Shown: positions 7,631 to 16,869 of the stretch, one piece after another
Layout: each line of letters opens with the position of its first letter
Numbering within the stretch: the stretch's first letter is position 1
DNA from: Methyloceanibacter caenitepidi
Lineage (GTDB): Bacteria > Pseudomonadota > Alphaproteobacteria > Rhizobiales > Methyloligellaceae
Length of the DNA: 64,000 bases
Direction of reading: 5' to 3'
Assembly (NCBI RefSeq): GCF_000828475.1
Contig: NZ_AP014648.1
Coordinates: forward strand, 558,001-622,000
Notes under the pieces: generated by a model
Databases searched by the model: none
What the model saw: only the letters and a program-made list of their open reading frames with translations
Told to the model about the DNA's origin: nothing
Program-made: the position numbers and the translations under genes

Positions 7631-8209
7631 ATGTCGATCGGAACACGCGATCTCTTGTTGAAAGAGGCGGAGATGCTCACTCGGACCCGCGGCTACGCGG
7701 CCTTCAGCTACGCGGATCTGGCCGAACGGGTCGGCATTCGCAAGGCGAGCGTCCATCACCACTTTCCGACGAAGGAGGTTCTGGGAGTCGCTCTGATCGA
7801 CGGTTATCTCGTCGAGTTCAAGAGGGCCCTTGAGAAGGTTTTGGAAGAGGACACCTCGGCGAGGGGCCGTCTTGCGGTCTATAGCGGGTTCTTCATCGAC
7901 AGCCTGCGGGATGGTTTGATGCCGCTCTGCGCGGCGCTTTCCGCCGAGACAGCCGCCCTGCCGCAGTCGATGCGCGCGCAAGTATCGACGTTCTTCGAGC
8001 TTCACCTCGACTGGCTCTCCGGCGTCGTCCGCGATGGGATCGCCGACGGCGAGTTCCGTACCGATCTCGACGTGCGCCAGACGGCGACCATGCTGTTGAG
8101 CGTCCTCGAAGGGGCCAGCCTCGTCGCATGGGCGTTGAAGGACAGCACGCGTATCAAACCGACATTCGCACAGGCGCTTTCCAGCCTTTCCGAGACCGGC
8201 ACGCTCTAG
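7631..8209 (+). CDS. TetR/AcrR family transcriptional repressor
   Basis: 192 residues from the ATG at 7631; the frame is open upstream but only the part from here is TetR-like. The N-terminal helix-turn-helix reads AFSYADLAERVGIRKASVHHHFPTKEVL, a clear TetR signature, and the C-terminal half is the ligand-binding domain. It is the last gene of the run started by the promoter at 5688 and probably binds the CCTACCTA palindrome there, repressing its own transcript. The inducer cannot be read from the sequence; a substrate of the periplasmic pair is one possibility. Confidence 0.88.
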   Translation: MSIGTRDLLLKEAEMLTRTRGYAAFSYADLAERVGIRKASVHHHFPTKEVLGVALIDGYLVEFKRALEKVLEEDTSARGRLAVYSGFFIDSLRDGLMPLCAALSAETAALPQSMRAQVSTFFELHLDWLSGVVRDGIADGEFRTDLDVRQTATMLLSVLEGASLVAWALKDSTRIKPTFAQALSSLSETGTL

Positions 8210-8304
8210 ACGTCCCACAATCCGACCGGCAATTGGGTGTCGCCCGCGTCACAAAAGGCGACTACGATCCGTTACATCGGTCCTTGAGGGAATTGGAGAC
8301 AGCG

Positions 8305-8616
8305 ATGGTCGTGTTCAGATTCGTGCCTGCCGTGGTTCTTCTCGCTTCCGTGCAGGCGGTCGCCTATGACGGGCTTGAGGCGGATTTCGCCACGTGTACG
8401 CAGGGTAACGACAGCAGTGCCGTGGTCGCGGCCTGCACGCGTTTGATCGACAATGCGGAGGCGGAAAATTCGGTGACCGGCATGTTCTACGGCCTTCGGG
8501 CGGCGAACAACACTGATGCGGCACAAAACTGTGCAGACGCGAAAAAGTCGCTGGCGCTTGCCGACGATGCCACGATCAAGTCGCTGTCCCAGCAACTCAT
8601 CGATCAGAATTGTTAG
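8305..8616 (+). CDS. Small secreted protein with TPR-like segment
   Basis: 103 residues. The first ~19 are a signal peptide (VPAVVLLASVQAVA then YDGL). The mature part has four cysteines (in ATCTQG, AACTRL, QNCADA and the C-terminal QNC), possibly two disulfides. The stretch AVVAACTRLIDNAE, then GLRAANNTD, looks like the first half of the TPR repeats in many alphaproteobacterial periplasmic proteins, but there is room for only one or two repeats. No specific function can be assigned. Its 3' end overlaps the convergent gene by 20 bp. Confidence 0.6.
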   Translation: MVVFRFVPAVVLLASVQAVAYDGLEADFATCTQGNDSSAVVAACTRLIDNAEAENSVTGMFYGLRAANNTDAAQNCADAKKSLALADDATIKSLSQQLIDQNC

Positions 8617-9220
8617 GGCTCTTGCCGGGTTGAGCGGCGGCCCCGCCGAGCAACGCTTCAGGGGGTGCAAGCGGATCGAAGCGTGTGCTTCCGCCGCTAC
8701 GCACCTCTCGCCAGATCAACGGCAGACAGACGGCGCAGACACCGAGCGCCACCGCAAAGCTGCCTAGCAAGGGCGCGTCGAACACCGTCTCGAACAGCGC
8801 CGCGGCAAGAAGCGCGATCACGCCAACCCAAAGCAGGCCGACAGCCAGCCACAGGATCCACAGCCCCGTGCTGCCGGCGACGAACGTTGCGCCGGGGTTG
8901 GTTTTGTGTATCCGCCGGGCTAGTTCACGTACGAAAGGCCCGTAGCTGTCCGTTCGATCCTCGAACGCGCCGAGGCTGAGATAATGCGCGGATCGCAGCC
9001 GCGCCCTGTCCCCGGCCGCGCTTGTCACCTTGCACTGCAGAGCCCTGCCGATGGGTGAGGCGTAGGAGATCAACTGCATCGCCCGGGCATCCGCATAGGC
9101 CAGGCGTCCATCGGACTTGCCGGTCTCCGTCCAGCAAAGGGCCTCCGGCGTGAGCCGATATGTGCGCTCTGCGCCGAACATGCTGTTGCGGACCCTGTGT
9201 GCCCATTCGGTCATGGACAA
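8597..9220 (-). CDS. Hypothetical protein with two membrane segments
   Basis: 207 residues; M1 or M3 are equally possible starts. The first ~110 residues are soluble (MFGAERTYRLTPEALCW, ADARAMQLISY), like a short PH-like domain as seen in YcxB/PH-type membrane proteins. Two hydrophobic segments follow (about 115-140 and 145-168) and then a Pro/Gly-rich tail. I do not recognise a named family. It is a single gene, convergent with the small secreted protein and 115 bp from tRNA-Ala. Confidence 0.6.
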   Translation of the reverse strand: MSMTEWAHRVRNSMFGAERTYRLTPEALCWTETGKSDGRLAYADARAMQLISYASPIGRALQCKVTSAAGDRARLRSAHYLSLGAFEDRTDSYGPFVRELARRIHKTNPGATFVAGSTGLWILWLAVGLLWVGVIALLAAALFETVFDAPLLGSFAVALGVCAVCLPLIWREVRSGGSTRFDPLAPPEALLGGAAAQPGKSPNNSDR

Positions 9221-9335
9221 CTTGGGTAACCTGTTTCCACCCGAGGTCCAAGCCTCGCGGCGGAGGCGCGCCGGCGATCTCCTAGAGCGTCAGCGACCCT
9301 AGCAAGCTAGAACCGGCAATCGTCGTTGTGGGAAA

Positions 9336-9411
9336 TGGTGGAGCCAGGCGGGATCGAACCGCCGACCTCGTGAATGCCATTCACGCGCTCTCCCAACTGA
9401 GCTATGGCCCC
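9336..9411 (-). tRNA. tRNA-Ala (anticodon GGC)
   Basis: Read on the minus strand: acceptor stem GGGGCCA with TGGCTCC, D arm GCTCAGTTGGGAGAGC, anticodon stem CGTGA/TCACG around loop ATGGCAT, T arm with GGTTCGATCC, and an encoded 3' CCA (9336-9338). The anticodon GGC decodes Ala GCC/GCU. No integrase or foreign genes lie beside it. Confidence 0.97.
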
Positions 9412-9573
9412 TTAGCGGAATTGTTGAGAATCCGGGCTGCCGAGCAGCGCCGTCGATTCCAGACCGCATCGTTTAGGATGAGCGGCCCGTTCGTTCAAGC
9501 GAAATGCGACTCGGCGCGGCAGATCCATTGGAACAGGGCGGTATGCCGGGGGGCGTGCGCCTCCGGCAGTGTC

Positions 9574-9966
9574 TTAGCCCTCTTCTTCCCGTTCGTTCTT
9601 GACGATGTCGGTGACGTCGTCTTCCTCTTCGTCGTCCTCGAGGAACGTATCCTCGTCGTCGCTGTCGGGGATGTCTTCATCGTCATCTCCGATATCGACG
9701 ATTTCCTCGTCGTCGACAGCCGCCTCCTCGGCCTCCTCCGCTTCGTCGAGGCTGATAACTTCGGCACCGCCCATGACGGGCTTGTCCTCTTCTTCCTCAA
9801 CCTCAGGCTTGGCGGCCGGCTGCGCAGCTGCACCGCGCCGCGTCGGCGCTGCGACGTGATAGACGGCTTGACAGACGGGGCAGATAATCGGCGAACGACC
9901 CAGATCGTAAAACCGCGCGTCACAGCTCGCGCACACGCGCTTGGTTCCCCGTGCGGGTTTCGACAT
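9574..9966 (-). CDS. FYDLN-acid family protein (TIGR02300)
   Basis: 130 residues from the ATG at 9966. Two CxxC pairs (CASC and CPVC) frame the diagnostic FYDLGRSPIICP motif, making a small zinc-ribbon-like head; the rest is an extremely acidic Glu/Asp tail (about residues 58-130). The family is confined to alphaproteobacteria and has no established function. It is transcribed divergently from aroA across a ~100-bp shared promoter region, its usual location. Confidence 0.88.
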   Translation of the reverse strand: MSKPARGTKRVCASCDARFYDLGRSPIICPVCQAVYHVAAPTRRGAAAQPAAKPEVEEEEDKPVMGGAEVISLDEAEEAEEAAVDDEEIVDIGDDDEDIPDSDDEDTFLEDDEEEDDVTDIVKNEREEEG

Positions 9967-10065
9967 GACTCTCCTCAAACATAGTCTAAGCGTGACTCCC
10001 CATTGCCACGCCTCATGCGTAGTGTCAAAAGCTATCAAGCATCCTCAAACAGCAATCTGATCCCT

Positions 10066-11379
10066 ATGCCGCAGCCTCTGACCGCTCGCCGATCCGCAGC
10101 CATTTCCGGCCGCGTGAAAGTTCCGGGCGACAAGTCGATCTCGCACCGCGCTCTCATCTTGGCCGGTCTTGCGACCGGACGCACGCGCATCGAGGGATTG
10201 CTCGAGGCCGACGATGTTCTGGCAACGGCGCGTGCCGTCGCGGCGTTGGGCGCCTCGGTCGACCGAGACGGGGACGTCTTCGAGGTCCTAGGGCAGGGCG
10301 TGGGTGGTCTTACCGCCCCCGAGGGCCTTCTCGATTTCGGCAACTCCGGTACGGCAAGCCGGCTGATGCTCGGCGTGCTGGCTGGGTATCCGATGCATGT
10401 TTCGCTTACGGGAGACGCGTCCTTGTGCCGGCGCCCCATGAGTCGCGTGTTGAAGCCGCTGATGGAGATGGGGCTGCTGGTCGAGGACGACAGGGAGACC
10501 TTGCCGCTCACGGTCATCGGTACCCAGGACCTGTTGCCGATCGTGTATGAACTGCCGGTGCCGTCCGCCCAAGTTAAGTCGGCCATTTTGCTGGCGGGCC
10601 TCCATGCACCGGGACGCACCACCGTGATCGAGCCGCTCCCGACCCGCGACCACACGGAACGTATGCTGCGCTATTTCGGCGCCGAGGTTGATATTGAGAC
10701 GCGCGCGGATGGCTCGCGCGCCGTCGTTGTCGCCGGCGATGCGGAGCTGAGGGGCGCTCACGTGGTCGTGCCGGGCGATCCGAGCTCGGCGGCCTTCCTG
10801 GTCGCCGCCGCCCTTATCTGTCCTGGCTCCGATCTCACGATCGAGAACGTGCTTCTCAATCCGACGCGCACCGGCTTCTTCGACACCTTGCAGGAGATGG
10901 GTGCCGATATCGCCGTGCTCGACCGGCGCGACGCGGCTGGCGAACCCGTTGGCGATCTGCGGATCCGGTCTGGCGCGCTGAGCGGCGTACGCGTGCCGCC
11001 GGAGCGGGCACCGTCCATGATCGACGAGTATCCGATCCTCGCCGCGCTTGCGGCCTTCGCCCAAGGAGAGACCAGAATGGAAGGGCTCGCCGAGTTGAAG
11101 GTCAAGGAAAGCGATCGCCTAGCCGCTACCGCCGCCGGGCTCGCTGCCTGCGGCGTGACCGCACGCGTTGAGGGCGACGATCTCATCGTCACCGGTACAG
11201 GCGCCGTTCGGGGCGGCGGGACCGTGGCGACGGAGATGGATCACCGCATCGCCATGGCCTTTTTGACGCTCGGCCTCGGCGCCGAGAAACCCGTGGCCGT
11301 CGACGATATCGCGATGATCGCCACTAGCTTCCCCGCCTTCGTGCCCTTGATGACCGGCTTGGGAGCGCGCCTGGGATGA
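10066..11379 (+). CDS. aroA: 3-phosphoshikimate 1-carboxyvinyltransferase (EPSP synthase)
   Basis: 437 residues from ATG 10066; an in-frame upstream codon at 10003 adds an unlikely 21-residue extension. It makes EPSP from shikimate-3-phosphate and PEP in the chorismate pathway. Family motifs: PGDKSISHRALI near the N-terminus, LDFGNSGTASRLM, and the C-terminal EMDHRIAM. The RPMSRVLKPL segment is also typical. Its stop overlaps the cmk start as ATGA, so the two are translationally coupled, the usual alphaproteobacterial order. Confidence 0.96.
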   Translation: MPQPLTARRSAAISGRVKVPGDKSISHRALILAGLATGRTRIEGLLEADDVLATARAVAALGASVDRDGDVFEVLGQGVGGLTAPEGLLDFGNSGTASRLMLGVLAGYPMHVSLTGDASLCRRPMSRVLKPLMEMGLLVEDDRETLPLTVIGTQDLLPIVYELPVPSAQVKSAILLAGLHAPGRTTVIEPLPTRDHTERMLRYFGAEVDIETRADGSRAVVVAGDAELRGAHVVVPGDPSSAAFLVAAALICPGSDLTIENVLLNPTRTGFFDTLQEMGADIAVLDRRDAAGEPVGDLRIRSGALSGVRVPPERAPSMIDEYPILAALAAFAQGETRMEGLAELKVKESDRLAATAAGLAACGVTARVEGDDLIVTGTGAVRGGGTVATEMDHRIAMAFLTLGLGAEKPVAVDDIAMIATSFPAFVPLMTGLGARLG

Positions 11380-12017
11380 TTATCGCAATCGACGGGCCGG
11401 CCGCATCGGGCAAGGGCACTTTGGCCAAGCGGGTCGCCGTGCACTATGGACTACCGCATCTCGATACGGGTCTGCTCTACCGAGCAGTGGGCAGGGATGC
11501 CCTGGCCCGAGGCATCGCGCTCGATAACGCCGAGGCCGCGGCCGAGGTCGCCTCTGCACTCGAAATCGCCACACTCGACGATCCCGCGTTGAGGACAGCA
11601 GGGGCCGGCGAGGCGGCCTCCCAAGTGGCCCGCCACCCGGCGGTGCGCACGGCGCTTCTCGCCTATCAGCGCTCCTTTGCCCATGGGGAACTTGGCGCGG
11701 TCCTGGACGGCCGGGATATCGGCACGGTGATCTGCCCCGACGCGGACGCGAAATTGTTCGTTACCGCGACCCCCGAAGTCCGCGCCATGCGGCGATTTTT
11801 GGAACTGGCGGGCCGTGGCGTCGCCATTTCGGAGGCGGCGGTGCTCGAAGATATCAGGGCCCGGGACGAGCGCGACTCGACCCGAGGCGCCGCGCCGCTC
11901 GTGCAGGCCCCCGACGCGGTCTTGCTCGACACCTCAAATTTGAGTATAGACGCGGCGTTCAGGGCAGCTCTCGATTTGATCGAGGCTGCGATGAGCCGCG
12001 CAGGGCGGGCCGGTTGA
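11376..12017 (+). CDS. cmk: Cytidylate kinase
   Basis: 213 residues. Phosphorylates CMP and dCMP with ATP. The P-loop GPAASGKGT is at residues 7-15, followed by the LDTGLLYRAVG CMP-binding segment, LDGRDIGTVICPDADAK in the middle, and RDERDSTR in the lid. It overlaps aroA by 4 bp and precedes rpsA by 194 bp. Confidence 0.96.
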   Translation: MIIAIDGPAASGKGTLAKRVAVHYGLPHLDTGLLYRAVGRDALARGIALDNAEAAAEVASALEIATLDDPALRTAGAGEAASQVARHPAVRTALLAYQRSFAHGELGAVLDGRDIGTVICPDADAKLFVTATPEVRAMRRFLELAGRGVAISEAAVLEDIRARDERDSTRGAAPLVQAPDAVLLDTSNLSIDAAFRAALDLIEAAMSRAGRAG

Positions 12018-12211
12018 GGTCATGCCCATTTGGCGTTGGCCCATCATCTTGAAGCAAGCTTGAAAGAATTTCGCGCGGCGAGGCGAAGCGGATCAGGCCA
12101 TTTACAGATGGCAGCGGTCCGGGGCGCGTTCGTCGCATTGCTACAACATCTAACCTCGGGTTCGGCCGCACCAGGCACAACACAACCAACGAACGCCGAG
12201 TAGGAGTACAA

Positions 12212-14056
12212 ATGTCCGAACCACAGACCAGCATCAGCCAGCCGAGCCACGACGAGTTTGCAGCGCTTCTTGAAGAATCTCTGACCGGCGCAGCGCTCCA
12301 GGAAGGCAGTGTGGTCAAAGGAACTGTCGTCAGCATCGAGAAAGATGTGGCGATCATCGATGTGGGCCTTAAGACCGAAGGCCGCGTCCCCCTCAAGGAA
12401 TTCGGCGTCGCCGGCGCCCCCTCCACGCTTTCGGAAGGCGACGAAGTCGACGTCTATCTCGAGCGTGTCGAGAATGCTGCCGGTGAGGCAGTCCTCTCCC
12501 GCGAGAAGGCCCGCCGCGAAGAGAGCTGGGTCCGTCTCGAGGAGAAGTACAAGAACAACGAGAAGGTCGAAGGCGTGATCTTCAATCGCGTCAAGGGCGG
12601 TTTCACCGTCGACCTCGACGGCGCCGTGGCCTTCCTTCCTGGCAGCCAGGTCGACATTCGCCCGATCCGCGATGTCGGCCCGCTCATGAATACGCCGCAG
12701 CCCTTCCAGATTCTCAAGATGGACCGCCGCCGCGGCAACATCGTCGTGTCCCGCCGGTCGGTTCTGGAAGAGAGCCGCGCCGAGAAGCGTGGCGAGATCG
12801 TCGCCCGCCTCAAGGAAGGCGAAGTCGTCGACGGTGTCGTCAAGAACATCACCGACTACGGCGCCTTTATCGATCTTGGCGGTATCGACGGCCTGCTTCA
12901 CGTCACGGATATGGCGTGGCGCCGCGTCAACCACCCGAGCGAGATCGTCAATGTCGGCGACACGGTGAAGGTGCAGATTATCCGCATCAATCCGGATACG
13001 CAGCGCATCAGCCTCGGCATCAAACAGCTCGAGGCCGATCCGTGGGAAGGCATCGCCGCGAAGTACCCGGTCGATGCGCGCTTCACGGGCACGGTCACGA
13101 ACATCACCGACTACGGTGCGTTCGTGGAGTTGGAGCCGGGCGTTGAAGGCCTGATCCACGTTTCCGAGATGAGCTGGACCAAGAAGAACATCCACCCCGG
13201 CAAAATCATCTCCACCAGCCAGGAGGTCGAGGTGCAGGTTCTGGAGGTCGATCCGGACAAGCGCCGCATTTCGCTCGGCCTCAAGCAGACCCAGGAGAAC
13301 CCGTGGGTCGCGTTCGCGGCGGCGTATCAGCCCGGCACCGAGATCGAGGGTCAGATCCGAAACATCACCGAGTTCGGCCTGTTCGTCGGCCTCGATGGCG
13401 GGATCGACGGTATGGTCCATCTGTCCGATCTGGACTGGTCCAAGTCGGGCGAGGAAGCACTCAAGGACTACAAGAAGGGCGACACGGTGAAGGCCGTTGT
13501 CCTGGAAGCAGACTCCGAAAAGGAGCGCATCAGCCTCGGCATCAAGCAGCTTGGGGCGGACCCGTTCGAGGGCGCCGCGTCTTCCGACAAGCTTGGCAAG
13601 GGCGCCCGCGTGACCTGCGAAGTGACGGCCGTCAAGGACAATGGGATCGAGGCCAAGCTTCTCGACCATGACCTCACGACCTTTATCCGCCGTTCCGATC
13701 TATCCCGCGATCGTTCCGAGCAGCGTCCCGACCGCTTCGGCGTGGGCGAGAAGTTCGACGCCGTCGTGACCCAGGTGGATCAGAAGACGCGCAAGATCTC
13801 CGCCTCCATCAAGGCGCTCGAGATCGCCGAGGAGAAGGAAGCGGTGGCTCAGTACGGGTCGACCGATTCCGGCGCGTCGCTTGGCGACATTCTCGGCGCT
13901 GCCCTGAACAAGGCCAAAGACGCAGACGAGGAGCCGGCCGAGGCCGACGCCGAAGCTGCTCCGAAGGCGAAGGCTGCGCCCAAGGCCAAGGCCAAGCGCG
14001 CTGCCAAGGCCGCGGCCGACAGCGAGAGTGCGGACGGGGCCTCCGCAGAGGAATAG
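12212..14056 (+). CDS. rpsA: 30S ribosomal protein S1
   Basis: 614 residues with six S1 RNA-binding domains, starting near residues 30, 115, 205, 290, 375 and 463. The third to fifth are the most canonical (VKNITDYGAFIDLGG, VTNITDYGAFVELEP, IRNITEFGLFVGLDG). The protein recruits mRNA to the 30S subunit. A Shine-Dalgarno-like GTAGGAG lies just before the ATG. The C-terminal ~50 residues are an Ala/Lys/Glu-rich tail, longer than in E. coli S1 and common in alphaproteobacteria. The cmk-rpsA order is conserved. Confidence 0.97.
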   Translation: MSEPQTSISQPSHDEFAALLEESLTGAALQEGSVVKGTVVSIEKDVAIIDVGLKTEGRVPLKEFGVAGAPSTLSEGDEVDVYLERVENAAGEAVLSREKARREESWVRLEEKYKNNEKVEGVIFNRVKGGFTVDLDGAVAFLPGSQVDIRPIRDVGPLMNTPQPFQILKMDRRRGNIVVSRRSVLEESRAEKRGEIVARLKEGEVVDGVVKNITDYGAFIDLGGIDGLLHVTDMAWRRVNHPSEIVNVGDTVKVQIIRINPDTQRISLGIKQLEADPWEGIAAKYPVDARFTGTVTNITDYGAFVELEPGVEGLIHVSEMSWTKKNIHPGKIISTSQEVEVQVLEVDPDKRRISLGLKQTQENPWVAFAAAYQPGTEIEGQIRNITEFGLFVGLDGGIDGMVHLSDLDWSKSGEEALKDYKKGDTVKAVVLEADSEKERISLGIKQLGADPFEGAASSDKLGKGARVTCEVTAVKDNGIEAKLLDHDLTTFIRRSDLSRDRSEQRPDRFGVGEKFDAVVTQVDQKTRKISASIKALEIAEEKEAVAQYGSTDSGASLGDILGAALNKAKDADEEPAEADAEAAPKAKAAPKAKAKRAAKAAADSESADGASAEE

Positions 14057-14093
14057 TCCGGCACGCCTCACGGCTGCCTGATTTTCGATGTCT

Positions 14094-14126
14094 CACGGGC
14101 TGCGGTCGATTAGACTGCGGCCCGTG
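14094..14126 (+). terminator. Probable terminator hairpin after rpsA
   Basis: A 7-bp stem CACGGGC / GCCCGTG with a partly paired GGTC/GAC inner stem, followed by TGTCGTTTG. The T-run is short, so termination may be weak; it lies 38 bp after the rpsA stop. Confidence 0.45.
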
Positions 14127-14166
14127 TGTCGTTTGAGCCCGAGTTACAACTTTCGAGTCGAACCTT

Positions 14167-15129
14167 ATGAGCCTTGACGCAGAACGCGTAGTCGAACGGC
14201 GCCGCCTGAAACGGCGTATTTCCATCTGGCGCATCGCTGCAGTGCTGCTTGCCGTGCTGTTCGTGGGCACGCTCGTCGTGGGCGACCCGGAATCGAGCGG
14301 TACGGGCGGAATCCTGCCCCATGTGGCGCGGATCACCGTCGATGGGGTGATTACAAACGACCGCAAGATGATCGACCTGATCGACAGGGTCGGTAACGCC
14401 GACCAGGTCAAGGCGGTGATCCTCGAGGTCAATAGCCCCGGCGGGACGACGACCGGCGGCGAAGCGCTTTATGACGCCATTCGCCGTCTCTCGGAGAAAA
14501 AACCCGTGGTCGCGACATGCGGGACCCTGGCGACATCCGCCGCCTATATCGTCGCCCTCGCCACGGATCGGATTTTCGTCTACGGCAACACGATCACGGG
14601 CTCGGTCGGTGTGATCTTCCAATGGGCCAACGTGACCGAACTGATGAAGAGCCTCGGCATTCAGTTCGAGGACGTGAAGAGCGGGACCTTGAAAGCGGTA
14701 CCCAGCCCGTTTGAGCCGACCACGGAAGAAGCCCGCAAGGTGACCGAAGAAATGGTCGACGACGCAATGGAGTGGTTTGTCGGCCTCGTGGAGACGCGCC
14801 GCAAGATCACGCCGGACACAATTCCGGGGCTCACCGAAGGGCGCATCTATTCGGGTCGTCAGGCCGTCGACTACAAGCTGGTCGACCAGATCGGAGACGA
14901 ACTCGCCGCGCGCGCATGGCTCGCGAAGGAACGCGGCATCCAGCCGGGCTTGCGGGTCCGGCAATGGAAACCCCCGGCCGAGGAGACAGGTTTTCTCGGG
15001 TTTGCGACGCAGTCCATTGCGGCGATCTTCGGGGTGTCCGGAAGCAAGTTTGCGGGACTATTGGACGAGGCCGGTGCGGTCCTTGAACTTGACGGTCTGG
15101 TCTCTGTTTGGCACCCTGCGTCCAATTAG
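14167..15129 (+). CDS. sppA: Signal peptide peptidase SppA (short form)
   Basis: 320 residues: the short, single-domain form of this membrane serine protease. One transmembrane helix (about residues 18-38) follows a basic N-terminus. The catalytic domain has the ClpP-like LEVNSPGGTTTGGEALYDAI, the serine in CGTLATSAAYIVAL, and the general-base lysine in EDVKSGTLKAV. It degrades leftover signal peptides in the membrane. The gene order rpsA-sppA-ihfB is conserved in relatives. Confidence 0.92.
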   Translation: MSLDAERVVERRRLKRRISIWRIAAVLLAVLFVGTLVVGDPESSGTGGILPHVARITVDGVITNDRKMIDLIDRVGNADQVKAVILEVNSPGGTTTGGEALYDAIRRLSEKKPVVATCGTLATSAAYIVALATDRIFVYGNTITGSVGVIFQWANVTELMKSLGIQFEDVKSGTLKAVPSPFEPTTEEARKVTEEMVDDAMEWFVGLVETRRKITPDTIPGLTEGRIYSGRQAVDYKLVDQIGDELAARAWLAKERGIQPGLRVRQWKPPAEETGFLGFATQSIAAIFGVSGSKFAGLLDEAGAVLELDGLVSVWHPASN

Positions 15130-15180
15130 TGGGGCTTGGATCGCGGCGGTACAGGGCTGCGGTCCCTTTGGGGCGTGCCA

Positions 15181-15480
15181 ATGATAAAATCCGAGTTGAT
15201 TCAGCGGGTGGCCGCCGCCAATCCGCATTTATTCCATCGTGATGTTGAGCGCATTATCAATATCATCCTCGATGAGATCACCGGCGCACTGTCGCGCGGG
15301 GATCGTGTCGAGTTGCGCGGCTTCGGCGCCTTTACCGTCAAGCATCGCGCGGCGCGGCAAGGCCGTAACCCGCGGACGGGCGACACGGTGTTCGTTGAGG
15401 ACAAGTTCGTGCCCTTCTTCAAGACCGGCAAGGAACTGCGCGAGCGCCTCAACCCGGACGACAACCAGGGTGGCGCATAG
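15181..15480 (+). CDS. ihfB: Integration host factor subunit beta
   Basis: 99 residues from the ATG at 15181; an earlier in-frame start at 15136 would add residues unlike the family. HU/IHF fold: [42 protein letters not shown], and the DNA-bending arm with [20 protein letters not shown] marks it as the beta subunit. IHF bends DNA, notably at sigma-54 promoters; rpoN is elsewhere in this window. Confidence 0.95.
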   Translation: MIKSELIQRVAAANPHLFHRDVERIINIILDEITGALSRGDRVELRGFGAFTVKHRAARQGRNPRTGDTVFVEDKFVPFFKTGKELRERLNPDDNQGGA

Positions 15481-15525
15481 CGCTGACGGCGTGGGGCCCC
15501 GAACGGGCCGCTTTGGGAGCGAGAC

Positions 15526-15870
15526 GTGACGCGGAAGCTCGTCCTGGGACTTGTGATCATCCCGCTTGGCCTGGCGCTGATTGCGCTTGCCGTCGTCAAT
15601 CGTGGACCGGCCGAGCTCATTCTCGATCCGTTTGGCGGCGACCAGGGCTATATGGTCGAGGCACCGCTGTTTCTGTTCCTCCTCTGCGCGTTTGCACTGG
15701 GCCTCCTGATCGGCGGCTTCGCCTCCTGGATCAATCAGGGCAAATGGCGCCGGACGGCTCGGGCCGAGGCGCGCGAAGCGCGCGACTGGCGCCGGCAGGC
15801 GGATCGGCTGGAGCGCGAGCTGGAATCGGCCAATACCGCACAGCAGCGGCCGCAACTGCCTGCCGAATAG
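15526..15870 (+). CDS. LapA-domain (DUF1049) membrane protein
   Basis: 114 residues starting at GTG 15526. Two membrane helices (about 5-27 and 45-68) are followed by an Arg/Glu-rich cytoplasmic coiled-coil tail (RRQADRLERELESA). The layout matches the LapA/YciS family that helps assemble LPS at the inner membrane in E. coli. It sits directly after ihfB, a position shared with many proteobacteria. Confidence 0.8.
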   Translation: MTRKLVLGLVIIPLGLALIALAVVNRGPAELILDPFGGDQGYMVEAPLFLFLLCAFALGLLIGGFASWINQGKWRRTARAEAREARDWRRQADRLERELESANTAQQRPQLPAE

Positions 15871-15880
15871 GCCTTCCTCC

Positions 15881-16099
15881 ATGGATCATTTGACCGTTTT
15901 CGGTCTCATTGCCGTGACCGCGATGCTGGTCACCTACGCGCTCGAGGACCGCAGTCCCTGGTTCATCCTGGCGTTCGCGTTTGCGTGTCTGCTCGGGTCG
16001 GCGTATGGCTTCCTGCAGGGCGCTTGGCCCTTTGGTGTCCTCGAGGCGGTCTGGGCCGGTGTCGCGGCCTATCGCTGGCGCAGCCGTGTCGCCCGGTAA
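15881..16099 (+). CDS. Small two-helix membrane protein before trpF
   Basis: 72 residues, 11 bp after the LapA gene. Two hydrophobic segments (about 5-22 and 28-45) are separated by EDRSPWF, followed by AVWAGVAAYRWRSR. It resembles short conserved membrane proteins that occur singly in alphaproteobacteria, but I cannot name a characterised family. Spacing suggests co-transcription with lapA. Confidence 0.6.
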   Translation: MDHLTVFGLIAVTAMLVTYALEDRSPWFILAFAFACLLGSAYGFLQGAWPFGVLEAVWAGVAAYRWRSRVAR

Positions 16100-16209
16100 C
16101 CGCTATGTTGCGGTGCGATGGACTTGAGCGCGTGGATTTCATAGGGTGAGCGCCGCTCCGGGCCCCCGCCCCGGCGAGCCCCGTGTCACAACCTTTTTGA
16201 AGAGTTCCC

Positions 16210-16869
16210 GTGACGGTCGAAGTTAAAATTTGTGGTGTGCGGACGCCTGCCATTCTCGATGCCGCGATGACCGCGGGCGCGGATTTCGTCGGCTTGGTCT
16301 TCTTTAAGAAGAGCCCCCGCAATCTCTCGGCGGCGGATGCGGCGCCCCTCGCGACCGCCGCCCGCGGGCGCGTGAAGACAGTCGCCGTCGTCGTCGATCC
16401 CGACGATGTGCTGATCGAGACGATCGCCACGCAAGTGTGCCCGGACGTGGTCCAGCTTCACGGCTCCGAGACCCCCGAGCGCACCGCGGCCATCAAAGCG
16501 CAGACGGGTTTGTCCATCTTCAAGGCCATTCCGGTCGCGGAGGCCGCCGATGTGACGGCCGCCGCGCGTTACGAGGGCATCGCGGATCGCATCCTGTTCG
16601 ATGCCAAGGCGCCGGCCGGCGCCGACTTGCCCGGCGGCAACGGCATGCGTTTCGACTGGGCGATCCTCGGAGACGCGTCCGCTCCGTTCGCGCTATCGGG
16701 GGGGCTCGATGCGTCCAACGTTGCCGAGGCGATCCGCCTGTCGGGCGCGACGCTGGTCGACGTCTCGTCCGGGGTGGAAACGGCGCCGGGCGAAAAGGAT
16801 CCAGCCCTTATCGCGCAATTCGTTCAAGCGGCGCGCGGCGCGGCGCCAGAGCATAAGAAAGCCTCATGA
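16210..16869 (+). CDS. trpF: Phosphoribosylanthranilate isomerase
   Basis: 219 residues from GTG 16210. TIM-barrel enzyme of tryptophan synthesis. The N-terminal [10 protein letters not shown] holds the catalytic Cys; [29 protein letters not shown] and the C-terminal [13 protein letters not shown] and [15 protein letters not shown] are all diagnostic, with the catalytic Asp in LFDAKAP. It overlaps trpB by 4 bp. Confidence 0.97.
   Translation: MTVEVKICGVRTPAILDAAMTAGADFVGLVFFKKSPRNLSAADAAPLATAARGRVKTVAVVVDPDDVLIETIATQVCPDVVQLHGSETPERTAAIKAQTGLSIFKAIPVAEAADVTAAARYEGIADRILFDAKAPAGADLPGGNGMRFDWAILGDASAPFALSGGLDASNVAEAIRLSGATLVDVSSGVETAPGEKDPALIAQFVQAARGAAPEHKKAS

Noticed and set aside
9282..9310. 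CTAGAGC-type short repeats near gene ends (also near 18929 and 29231)
   Set aside because: The shared stretch is only about seven bases and without symmetry; too short to call a repeat family.
9336..9411. tRNA-Ala as an integration site
   Set aside because: Genes on both sides are ordinary chromosomal ones with no integrase, phage gene or repeat of the tRNA end nearby.
12044..13669. 541-codon open frame on the minus strand
   Set aside because: It is antisense to rpsA, whose plus-strand frame shows six S1 domains. The minus-strand peptide is low in hydrophobic order and rich in Leu/Asp/Arg/His, the usual shadow composition in GC-rich DNA.
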